From NCBI GenBank assembly GCA_947388575.1, contig CANDSI010000034.1:1-8579 (forward strand): a DNA stretch of 8,579 bases, in the 5' to 3' direction. Positions 1 to 5,653 of the stretch are shown piece after piece; within the stretch, counting starts at the first letter, position 1; each line of letters begins with the position of its first letter. The translations under genes and the position numbers were made by a program. The DNA comes from an uncultured Mycoplasma sp. (GTDB lineage: Bacteria; Bacillota_I; Bacilli_A; RF39; UBA660). The notes under the pieces were generated by a model that did not search any database, was not told the DNA's origin, and saw only the letters and a program-made list of their open reading frames with translations.

Positions 1-68
1 ACATTAAAAAGAATGATAATAAAATAAGAATAACCAAAATATAGTATTATACATAAGGAGTACTTAAG

Positions 69-923
69 ATGAACGAAGTAATTAAATATCAGTTAATATC
101 TTTAATTTATGATTATGTAAAAAATAACAGAGTTTTAGATCAAAATTTCATTAATAGCATATTAGATGTAGTTATTAACGAATTAGGATTAAATGATTAC
201 GTAATAGATAGTGAAATAATAAATGTACAAGGAAAAAGTAGAAAAAGATATCTAATAGCAAATTATGACTTTTATCATAGAATAATTGAAGTTAATTTAC
301 AAATAGCATTAGAAAGACTAAAAAAAGAAGCAAAAAAGCTTAGGCTTTCATCTATTGAAACATCATATTTTATCGCTAAAGAGTTAGCAGAAGCAACTTT
401 ACACGAGTTAGAGCATGCCAATCAAGTTAAGAAATTTGATGTAGATGGTAATAATATTGAAAGTTTAATTATAAAAGGAGCTTTTGCACATAAAAATATA
501 ATTAGAAGAGATATATTATTTTTCTTAATGAATGGATATTCCGAAAAAGAATTACGAACAAGATATAGAATAGTTAAACGAGGTATAAAATTTTATAAAT
601 ATGACCCATTAGAAAGACTCGCTGATTATCACGCTCTAAGCTATATCAAAGAATTATTAAAAGAGTTAAATGTAGGGGATAGAGTAATGCTCCACACATA
701 TTATGAAGAGTATAAAAATTATATTAGAGGTTATGAATTACAAAAAGAGCCTACAAAATTCTTTTTAGCTAAAGTAGAAGGATTAAAAGATTGGTCTGAA
801 ATAGAAAGATTATCAAAGAATTGTGATTTAAATACTAGATTATCACTAGGATTACCTATAACTAAAGATGAATATCAAGATTTAGAAAATAGAACTAGAA
901 GACTACGTAGATTATTAAAATAA
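69..923 (+). CDS. Unknown protein with HELEH zinc-metalloprotease-like motif
   Basis: I do not recognise this 284-residue family. The visible clue is HELEH at residues 112-116 in an apparently helical stretch (ELAEATLHELEHANQ), the HExxH pattern of zinc metallopeptidases. About 65 residues later comes PLERLADYHA (180-189), where E182 or D186 could be the third zinc ligand, as in gluzincins. There is no signal peptide or membrane segment, so it is probably cytoplasmic. The C-terminus is strongly basic (RTRRLRRLLK). The ATG at 69 is supported by AAGGAG at 55-60 with an 8-nt spacer. It stands alone: no terminator is visible after its stop, and the next gene has its own promoter 11 bp downstream. 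A protease role is inferred from one motif. It could equally be a non-catalytic or phage/ICE-derived protein. The reading frame itself is secure. Confidence 0.8.
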   Translation: MNEVIKYQLISLIYDYVKNNRVLDQNFINSILDVVINELGLNDYVIDSEIINVQGKSRKRYLIANYDFYHRIIEVNLQIALERLKKEAKKLRLSSIETSYFIAKELAEATLHELEHANQVKKFDVDGNNIESLIIKGAFAHKNIIRRDILFFLMNGYSEKELRTRYRIVKRGIKFYKYDPLERLADYHALSYIKELLKELNVGDRVMLHTYYEEYKNYIRGYELQKEPTKFFLAKVEGLKDWSEIERLSKNCDLNTRLSLGLPITKDEYQDLENRTRRLRRLLK

Positions 924-933
924 GCATTTATCC

Positions 934-962
934 TTTACAAAAAGCGTATTATTTAATATAAT
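934..962 (+). promoter_or_regulatory. Sigma-A-type promoter of the HD-domain gene
   Basis: TTTACA at 934-939 and a perfect TATAAT at 957-962 are separated by exactly 17 bp. Transcription would start near 969, leaving a leader of about 29 nt before the ATG at 998. This is one of the best promoter matches in the window. Confidence 0.8.
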
Positions 963-997
963 GTCTATAGTCGTATATTAAAGAGGTGTTTGATTAA

Positions 998-1543
998 ATG
1001 ACTAAAAAAACAAATATTGAGTTTGAAAATTTAGTTAGTGATATATTAAAAGATGAGCAATTTTTAAAAACAAAACATGATTTACATCACGGAACAAGTA
1101 AATACGAGCATTCCATTAGAGTAGCTAAATTAAGTTATAATTTAAGTAAAATATTTAAAGCCGATAAAAAAGTTACTGCAAGGGCAGGGTTACTTCACGA
1201 TTTCTTTTTTGGAACAAGAAAAGAAAAACCAGAAAATTCCTATTTAAGACATCCTGTAACAGCAAGTATAAACGCCAAAAAATATTTTAATGTAAGTGAG
1301 CTAGAGAGTGAAGCTATAAAAACTCATATGTTTCACCAAGTATTATTAAAGAAAATTTTTCCATTTATTAATCATAAAGAAAAGGCTAGTATTAAAGAAT
1401 TCAAACCAAAATCCAAAGAAGGATGGATAATATGTGCTTCTGATATGATAGTTTCGATAATGGAATGTGAAAGATTTCAATTTAGTTATGTAGCAAATGT
1501 AGCATTGCTCCTAGTATTTAATATTATAATGTTTAAAAATTAA
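998..1543 (+). CDS. HD-domain phosphohydrolase
   Basis: A 181-residue cytoplasmic protein of the metal-dependent HD phosphohydrolase superfamily. The expected ligand pattern is present: H38 in YEHSIRVAKL, the H67-D68 doublet in AGLLHDFFF, further histidines at 85 (RHPVTAS) and 110 (KTHMFH), and a late aspartate at 149 (CASDMIVSI). Such proteins cleave phosphate esters of nucleotides or related compounds, but the substrate cannot be read from sequence. The C-terminal 20 residues are hydrophobic (VANVALLLVFNI), probably a packed helix rather than a membrane anchor. AGAGGTG at 982-988 supports the ATG at 998. The gene has its own promoter and a terminator right after the stop, so it appears monocistronic. 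The superfamily call is firm and the specific function unknown. Confidence 0.87.
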   Translation: MTKKTNIEFENLVSDILKDEQFLKTKHDLHHGTSKYEHSIRVAKLSYNLSKIFKADKKVTARAGLLHDFFFGTRKEKPENSYLRHPVTASINAKKYFNVSELESEAIKTHMFHQVLLKKIFPFINHKEKASIKEFKPKSKEGWIICASDMIVSIMECERFQFSYVANVALLLVFNIIMFKN

Positions 1544-1573
1544 GTTCTATGTAATTCATAGAATTTTTTTTTT
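1543..1573 (+). terminator. Rho-independent terminator of the HD-domain gene
   Basis: TTCTATG (1545-1551) pairs perfectly with CATAGAA (1557-1563) around a 5-nt loop, and ten T residues follow (1564-1573). The stem base begins at the last base of the stop codon, so no separate 3' untranslated region precedes it. Confidence 0.9.
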
Positions 1574-1590
1574 AAATAATAGTGTTAAAA

Positions 1591-1605
1591 GTTTCAAATT
1601 GAAAC
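1591..1605. repeat. 15-bp perfect dyad, operator-like
   Basis: GTTTCAA (1591-1597), one central A, then TTGAAAC (1599-1605). It lies in the 125-bp gap between the convergent HD-domain gene and uppP, downstream of both, so it is not placed like a usual operator. No second copy was noticed in the window. The function is unknown. It could be a protein-binding site or a remnant of something lost from this gap, which otherwise holds no credible gene. Confidence 0.35.
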
Positions 1606-1676
1606 CTTGAAAGAAGAAAGTAAAAAAAGAAGATAAGCATGAAATGGAATTAATAGAATATGATAAAAAATTAAAA

Positions 1677-1700
1677 ATGAAAAAATCTCCTAAGAGATTT
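1677..1700 (-). terminator. Rho-independent terminator of uppP
   Basis: Read on the minus strand, AAATCTC (1700-1694), loop TTAG, then GAGATTT (1689-1683) form a perfect 7-bp stem. The U-run continues as TTT, then CA, then more T. The stem includes the final bases of the uppP stop codon. On the plus strand the hairpin is not followed by a T-tract, so it works in one direction. Confidence 0.8.
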
Positions 1701-2511
1701 ATCTAAAATAAATAAATATAAAAATTGCTAAGCATATACAATAAATAGAGAACTTCCAAAGCTTACCTTTTTTTACTAATTCGCTAAGCCAGTTATAAGT
1801 AAAATATGTTACAACTAAAGAAGCAATCATTCCACTCAAATAAGGAATTGCAAGACTTGCTAGATTACCCGCTTCAATCAAATCACTAACACCTAATAAC
1901 ATTGTCGCAACACTAATAGGGAAATATAGAATAAAAGTATATTTTAAAGCTGTTTTACGAGATAGTCCACAAATAAGACAAGCTACTAAGACAGTTCCGC
2001 TTCTACTTATTCCAGGCATAATAGTAATCATTTGAATAAGACCAATAACTATCGCATCTTTTAGTGTTATATCTTTATCTTCTTTAGTACCATTTTTATT
2101 TCTAATTAAGAATAGCATTAATGCTGTAAGTAAAAAAGTAAATCCTAGAAACTTCATATTTTGGAGTTTATCTTCAACAACATCTTTAAGAAGAAAACCG
2201 AGGATTCCAACTGGAATAGTAGAAATAATTAAATAGATACAATATCTAAATTTATCTTTAGTAAATTTTCTTTTTTTCTTATTAAAAATAAAACTAAAGA
2301 AAGCATTAACTAAATCTATAATTTCCTTTCTAAAAATGAATAGGATAGCCAAGAAAGAACCAAAATTAGCTATTATCTCAAAATTAAGGTCATGAAACAT
2401 ATTCGTATTAAAAATATTTTTAAATAAGAAAATATGTCCACTAGAACTTATTGGTAGTGGTTCAGTAAAACCTTGTAAGATACCCAAAATAATATAAATT
2501 AAATAATCCAT
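1699..2511 (-). CDS. uppP: Undecaprenyl-diphosphatase (UppP/BacA family)
   Basis: An integral membrane enzyme that dephosphorylates undecaprenyl pyrophosphate to regenerate the lipid carrier for cell-wall synthesis; it can also give bacitracin tolerance. Both signature loops are present: LQGFTEPLPISSSGH at residues 12-26, with catalytic-type E17 and H26, and PGISRSGT at 166-173, with the conserved arginine R170. The 270-residue length and many hydrophobic helices are normal for the family. I start it at MDYLIY (ATG at 2511) because GGTGAT lies 4 nt upstream, and because known UppP proteins begin just before this first helix. A longer in-frame start at 2580 would add 23 unusual residues and lacks a Shine-Dalgarno site. 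The gene is transcribed alone on this strand, diverging from the gene at 2579 and converging on the HD-domain gene. Confidence 0.95.
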   Translation of the reverse strand: MDYLIYIILGILQGFTEPLPISSSGHIFLFKNIFNTNMFHDLNFEIIANFGSFLAILFIFRKEIIDLVNAFFSFIFNKKKRKFTKDKFRYCIYLIISTIPVGILGFLLKDVVEDKLQNMKFLGFTFLLTALMLFLIRNKNGTKEDKDITLKDAIVIGLIQMITIMPGISRSGTVLVACLICGLSRKTALKYTFILYFPISVATMLLGVSDLIEAGNLASLAIPYLSGMIASLVVTYFTYNWLSELVKKGKLWKFSIYCICLAIFIFIYFR

Positions 2512-2578
2512 TATTATCACCATAATAATTATATAATATTTTTTAAAAATAAGAAATAAAATAATAAGGGGAGGCCTC
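2512..2578. promoter_or_regulatory. Divergent promoter region between uppP and the small membrane-protein gene
   Basis: Only 67 bp separate the two divergent start codons. At its heart is the perfect palindrome ATTATATAAT (2528-2537), which gives a consensus TATAAT -10 box on both strands: plus 2532-2537 and minus 2533-2528. No good -35 match was found at 16-18 bp on either strand. The minus-strand transcript would begin near 2521, just at the uppP ribosome binding site, giving an extremely short leader. AT-richness makes chance -10 matches common, so this is a moderate call. Confidence 0.4.
2516..2521 (-). promoter_or_regulatory. Ribosome binding site that fixes the uppP start
   Basis: On the minus strand GGTGAT lies 4 nt before the ATG at 2511. 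The same GGTGAT-plus-3-or-4-nt layout precedes the first secreted-protein gene (4944), and GGTGA-plus-4 precedes cca (8322), so it looks like this genome's standard initiation signal. Confidence 0.7.
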
Positions 2579-2815
2579 ATGTTTAAACTTTTATTTTACT
2601 TTTTAGGCATATTTTTAGTAAGTATTGGCATTTTCTTTACAATAATCTATATAAATTTATTAACAATAGGGTATAGTTTTTTAGAATTTGTTAACTTTAT
2701 AATTAGAAGTCCTATTTTTTGGTGTATCATAATTGGCATAATATTTATAATATTATCATTAGAAAGGCGGATAAGAGATGAATTATTATTACGACATAAT
2801 TTTAAATTGGAATGA
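2579..2815 (+). CDS. Small two-helix membrane protein, unknown function
   Basis: A 78-residue protein with two hydrophobic segments, roughly residues 3-32 and 44-59, and a charged tail (LERRIRDELLLRHNF). I do not recognise a family. The start is supported by a strong Shine-Dalgarno site, AAGGGGAGG at 2566-2574, only 4 nt from the ATG. The reading frame seems real: it overlaps the following gene by 38 bp in another frame, which suggests translational coupling, and it ends with TGA, one sign that TGA is a stop here. An opposite-strand frame over 2647-2883 has no ribosome binding site and is the less likely reading. The product probably sits in the cytoplasmic membrane. Its partner may be the downstream protein, by context only. 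Confidence 0.72.
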   Translation: MFKLLFYFLGIFLVSIGIFFTIIYINLLTIGYSFLEFVNFIIRSPIFWCIIIGIIFIILSLERRIRDELLLRHNFKLE

Positions 2816-3422
2816 GAATATACCATATAACTTTTATGAATGGAATGACTATGATTATTTAGAATTAATAAAAAAGATTCCATTAATAAAGATAAAGCAT
2901 AAAACTTTAGTAGATATTTGGAGTAATAATATTAAAATAAATAAAGAATTTTTAAACAATATTAAAGATAAAACATTAGTAAGTGGCAAAAATTCTATTT
3001 GTAAAATTGATTATGCGTGTCTTTTTACTGATAATAAAAATGTTATAGCTATTGAATTTAATAATAATGGTGAAAGTATCAATAGAAGTAAATTATTAAT
3101 TGATGATGAAATGAATGTTTTAGAAGTAGCATATTCATTAAAAGAAGTAGAATTAGAATATGAAATCATTGAAAAGTTAGAAGAAAACAAAGACTTAAGA
3201 CAAGAAAATGAAGTAAAGAAATTAATTAGTTTAGAGATAAAGAGTTTATATGAAAATAAAGAATTATCTAAACTAAGATATTTATTTTATGAATACAAAG
3301 GTCAAAAAAATGAAGATATAGAAGAAATATTTAATACTTTAAATGAAGAATTAAAAAGTAATTTTAACAAAGATTTTTTCCGAATATATGATATTATAAA
3401 ATTATCATATCACAAAGTTTAA
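2778..3422 (+). CDS. Conserved hypothetical protein, possibly DUF3603-like
   Basis: A 214-residue soluble protein. The N-terminal MNYYYDIILNWNEN followed by FYEWNDYD and LIKKIPLIKI resembles, from memory, the Bacilli family DUF3603; that assignment is tentative and has not been searched. The middle has a beta-rich stretch (ICKIDYACLFTDNKNVIAIEFNNNGES). The C-terminal half is highly charged and helical with E/K-rich segments (residues about 115-200), likely partly coiled coil. No catalytic motif or signal peptide is visible. Its ATG lies inside the last 38 bp of the small membrane-protein gene; AAAGG at 2763-2767 is 10 nt upstream. It shares that gene's transcript and lies just before miaB. 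The function is unknown. Confidence 0.82.
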   Translation: MNYYYDIILNWNENIPYNFYEWNDYDYLELIKKIPLIKIKHKTLVDIWSNNIKINKEFLNNIKDKTLVSGKNSICKIDYACLFTDNKNVIAIEFNNNGESINRSKLLIDDEMNVLEVAYSLKEVELEYEIIEKLEENKDLRQENEVKKLISLEIKSLYENKELSKLRYLFYEYKGQKNEDIEEIFNTLNEELKSNFNKDFFRIYDIIKLSYHKV

Positions 3423-3427
3423 AAATC

Positions 3428-3436
3428 TGATATAAT
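3428..3436 (+). promoter_or_regulatory. Extended -10 promoter of miaB
   Basis: TG, one base, then TATAAT (TGATATAAT) is a textbook extended -10 element, which can work without a -35 box; none is evident at 16-18 bp upstream. It starts 6 bp after the preceding stop codon. Transcription would begin near 3443, in the loop-side end of the dyad described next, giving a leader of about 18 nt. Confidence 0.65.
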
Positions 3437-3460
3437 AATCACTGTTAGGAAGTGATTATT
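3434..3460 (+). promoter_or_regulatory. Perfect 10-bp inverted repeat abutting the miaB start
   Basis: AATAATCACT (3434-3443) and AGTGATTATT (3451-3460) are exact reverse complements around a 7-nt loop, and the right arm ends at the base before the ATG at 3461. The left arm overlaps the -10 box and the right arm holds most of the Shine-Dalgarno-like GGAAGTGA (3448-3455). It could be an operator, or an RNA stem that hides the ribosome binding site in read-through transcripts. It has no T-tract, so it is not an ordinary terminator. Confidence 0.6.
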
Positions 3461-4876
3461 ATGCATATGCCAAATTTAAAAGATGCAAAAATAAGAACAA
3501 ATAAGAAAGTTGAAACTAAGATAGCGAGCAATCTAAAAAGCGAAAAATTTAAAAACAAGAAATATTTTATAAAGACTTATGGTTGCCAAATGAACGTTCA
3601 TGATTCTGAAGAAATAAAAGGAATTGTTGAGAATTTAGGTTTTAGTGAAACAATTAATTTAGAAGAATCGGACTTAGTAATATTAAATACCTGTGCGATA
3701 AGAGAAAATGCTCATGACAAAGTATTTGGTTTTTTAGGTCGAGTAAAACATTTAAAGAAAGATAAACCAGAGCTTATTGTATGTGTAGGTGGATGTATGC
3801 CTGAGCAAGAGAGTGTATCTAATTTATTAAAAGAAAAATATCCCTTTGTAAATATTGTATTTGGAACTCACAATATAAATGATTTAGGAAAAATGATTTT
3901 AGAAAGTAGTAATAAACAAAACATAGAAGTATATTCAGTTGAAGGCGATATTTATGAAGGAATGGAATATAAAAGAGACTCCAAATATTCAGCTTGGGTA
4001 AATATTATGTATGGATGTGACAAATTCTGTACATATTGTATTGTTCCATATACTAGAGGAAAACAAAGAAGTCGAAAAATAGAAGATATATTAAAAGAAG
4101 TTCAAGAATTAAAAGACAAAGGTTATGAAGAAATAACTTTATTAGGTCAAAATGTCAATGCTTATGGTAAAGATTTAGAAAGTGATTATGGCTTTGCCAA
4201 ACTTTTAGAAGAAACGGCTCAAATTGGCATATCAAGAATCCGTTTTGTAACATCACATCCTTGGGACTTTACTGATGAAATGATAGATATTATTGCGAAG
4301 TATGATAACATTATGCCATATATTCATTTACCTCTTCAAAGTGGTAGTAGCAATATTTTAAGATTAATGGGTAGACGTTATACCAAAGAAGAGTATCTAA
4401 ATCTTTATAATAAAATTAAAGAGAGAATACCAGGCGTTAGTATAACTACGGATATTATTGTAGGTTTTCCAAATGAAACAGATGAGGACTTTAATGAAAC
4501 TTTAGAAGTTGTTGATAAATGTAAATTTGACGGAGCCTTTACATTTATATATTCACCCCGTGAAGGAACACCAGCATCTAAAATAAAAGATAATATTGAT
4601 TTAAAAATTAAAGAGGAAAGACTTCAAAAACTAAATGAAAAAATCAACAATTATAGTTTAGAGCATAACAAAGAATACCTAGGAAAAAAGGTTAAAGTAT
4701 TAGTAATAAGTGCTAGTGAAAAAGGTGAAGGTAAAATGTGTGGTTACACTGAAACAATGAAACTAGTAAACATAAGTGGTGCCGAAAAAGATTTAGGAAA
4801 AATTATCGAAGTTGAGATAACAGAAGCTAAAAGTTTCAGTTTAGATGGCAATAAAGTTATAAAAATAAATAATTAA
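3461..4876 (+). CDS. miaB: tRNA-2-methylthio-N6-dimethylallyladenosine synthase (MiaB)
   Basis: A radical-SAM methylthiotransferase that converts i6A to ms2i6A at position 37 of tRNAs reading UNN codons, using two [4Fe-4S] clusters. The N-terminal UPF0004 domain carries the three auxiliary-cluster cysteines, C42 (YGCQMN), C78 (NTCAIRENA) and C112 (GGCM). The radical-SAM motif C186-x3-C190-x2-C193 (GCDKFCTYC) follows, with the family's VPYTRG after it. A C-terminal TRAM domain, from about residue 405, should bind tRNA. The NTCAIRE and QNVNAYG signatures separate it from the related MtaB and RimO. I start at ATG 3461 (471 residues) because GGAAGTGA at 3448-3455 sits 5 nt upstream. An in-frame GTG at 3452 lies inside that site. 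It supplies the step after MiaA, encoded about 2 kb downstream. Confidence 0.96.
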   Translation: MHMPNLKDAKIRTNKKVETKIASNLKSEKFKNKKYFIKTYGCQMNVHDSEEIKGIVENLGFSETINLEESDLVILNTCAIRENAHDKVFGFLGRVKHLKKDKPELIVCVGGCMPEQESVSNLLKEKYPFVNIVFGTHNINDLGKMILESSNKQNIEVYSVEGDIYEGMEYKRDSKYSAWVNIMYGCDKFCTYCIVPYTRGKQRSRKIEDILKEVQELKDKGYEEITLLGQNVNAYGKDLESDYGFAKLLEETAQIGISRIRFVTSHPWDFTDEMIDIIAKYDNIMPYIHLPLQSGSSNILRLMGRRYTKEEYLNLYNKIKERIPGVSITTDIIVGFPNETDEDFNETLEVVDKCKFDGAFTFIYSPREGTPASKIKDNIDLKIKEERLQKLNEKINNYSLEHNKEYLGKKVKVLVISASEKGEGKMCGYTETMKLVNISGAEKDLGKIIEVEITEAKSFSLDGNKVIKINN

Positions 4877-4888
4877 GCAAAAAAGGAC

Positions 4889-4917
4889 TTGTCGTATCGC
4901 CAAAAATATCTTATAAT
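4889..4917 (+). promoter_or_regulatory. Promoter of the first secreted-protein gene
   Basis: TTGTCG (4889-4894) and a perfect TATAAT (4912-4917) are spaced by 17 bp. Transcription would start near 4924, about 20 nt before the ATG at 4944. The -35 begins only 12 bp after the miaB stop and no terminator is visible there, so miaB transcripts may also run into this gene. Confidence 0.75.
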
Positions 4918-4943
4918 TAATAATAGATAAAATAGGTGATGTT

Positions 4944-5531
4944 ATGCGAAAGGGTTACAAAATTACACTAAGTGTGCTAACAATAATGATATTAATTACA
5001 ATTACAGTAGGGACAAGTTATTCATATTATTCAGTTTCAGATGTTCAAAGCAATCCAAACACTTTAACTTCTACGTGTTTTAATATAGAATATAGTGAAG
5101 GGTCTAATGGTTCAATCAATTTAACGAATAGTTATCCTATGAGTGAAGCAAACGCTCTAGCTTTAACTCCATATAATTTTACAATAACTAATACATGTGC
5201 TGCTGGAAATCAAACAGTAAATTATGTTGTAACATTAAATACATTAACAGATAGTCCTTCAACATTAACAAGTAGTTTGAATTATAAATTAAATAAAACT
5301 GCGCCAACTGCAATAGTTGGAACAACGGGAACACTATCTACACCATATGCCTTAAATCCAAATGTTAAAACAGAAGAAGGAATTGATACTAGTTATAGTT
5401 TAGAAGTAGGAACACTAGCACCAGGAGAATCTAAAACATTTAATTTATATTTATGGATAAATGAAAATGCTAACAATTCGATAATGGGTCAAAACTTTGA
5501 AGGTAAAGTACTAGTATATAGTTATTTATAA
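4944..5531 (+). CDS. Secreted protein with SipW/TasA-like signal peptide
   Basis: A 195-residue exported protein. The N-terminus is basic (MRKGYK), then hydrophobic to about residue 23, then GTSYSYYSVSDVQSNPNT. This matches the pattern of SipW-dependent signal peptides of TasA/camelysin-like proteins (small residues, aromatic, then S/D and N). The mature part is T/S/N-rich and beta-like. It has two cysteines, C45 (STCFNIEY) and C85 (TNTCAAGN), conserved in the neighbouring paralog and possibly disulfide-bonded. It ends with LAPGESKTFNLYLWINENA and a final beta strand, which resembles an Ig-like or TasA-like fold. AGGTGAT at 4934-4940 supports the ATG. TasA relatives form surface fibres, but that role is only inferred. 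No SipW-type signal peptidase gene lies in the window, so one would have to be elsewhere in the genome. Confidence 0.85.
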   Translation: MRKGYKITLSVLTIMILITITVGTSYSYYSVSDVQSNPNTLTSTCFNIEYSEGSNGSINLTNSYPMSEANALALTPYNFTITNTCAAGNQTVNYVVTLNTLTDSPSTLTSSLNYKLNKTAPTAIVGTTGTLSTPYALNPNVKTEEGIDTSYSLEVGTLAPGESKTFNLYLWINENANNSIMGQNFEGKVLVYSYL

Positions 5532-5553
5532 GCTTCCAAAAGGAAGTTTTTTT
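5530..5553 (+). terminator. Rho-independent terminator of the first secreted-protein gene
   Basis: CTTCC (5533-5537), loop AAAA and GGAAG (5542-5546) are followed by seven T residues (5547-5553). The stem can be extended by G-U and A-T pairs down to the bases of the TAA stop at 5529-5531. Confidence 0.88.
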
Positions 5554-5564
5554 GTTAGTTGAAA

Positions 5565-5627
5565 TTGTCGAAAAAATAAATTATTTATAATTAAACGCTT
5601 TTCAAAATAAAGCAAATAATGTATAAT
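5565..5627 (+). promoter_or_regulatory. Tandem promoter candidates of the broken secreted-protein paralog
   Basis: Two -10 boxes lie before the gene. The upstream one, TATAAT at 5586-5591, follows TTGTCG (5565-5570) with a 15-bp spacer. It looks like a copy of the sister gene's promoter (TTGTCG, then TTATAATTAA) that has lost two spacer bases, so it may be weak. The downstream one has TTTTCA (5599-5604) and TATAAT (5622-5627) with an ideal 17-bp spacer, starting near 5634, and is the better candidate today. Confidence 0.55.
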
Positions 5628-5653
5628 ATCGAGTATAATAAAATGGTGGTTTT

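Noticed and set aside
1644..1706. Short lysine-rich plus-strand frame of 20 codons in the gap before uppP
   Set aside because: No Shine-Dalgarno site or recognisable protein; it runs through the uppP terminator and its composition is what A-rich DNA gives by chance. A gene remnant cannot be excluded but is not supported.
2512..2580. Longer uppP start adding 23 residues
   Set aside because: The extension lacks a ribosome site, crosses the likely promoter and overlaps the divergent start codon, whereas ATG 2511 has GGTGAT and the usual family N-terminus.
2813..2815. Mycoplasma-type code with TGA as tryptophan
   Set aside because: Tryptophans in MiaB, MiaA and the ATPase come from TGG, no conserved gene contains an in-frame TGA, and the small membrane-protein gene ends at TGA.
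2647..2883. Minus-strand 78-codon frame opposite the small membrane-protein gene
   Set aside because: No ribosome binding site; the plus frame has a strong one and sensible membrane-protein features.
3434..3460. Reading the miaB dyad as a terminator for the upstream genes
   Set aside because: The right arm is followed by ATGCATATG, not a T-tract, and the stem is AT-rich and weak.
3452..3460. GTG at 3452 as the miaB start
   Set aside because: It lies within the GGAAGTGA ribosome site that is correctly spaced for ATG 3461.
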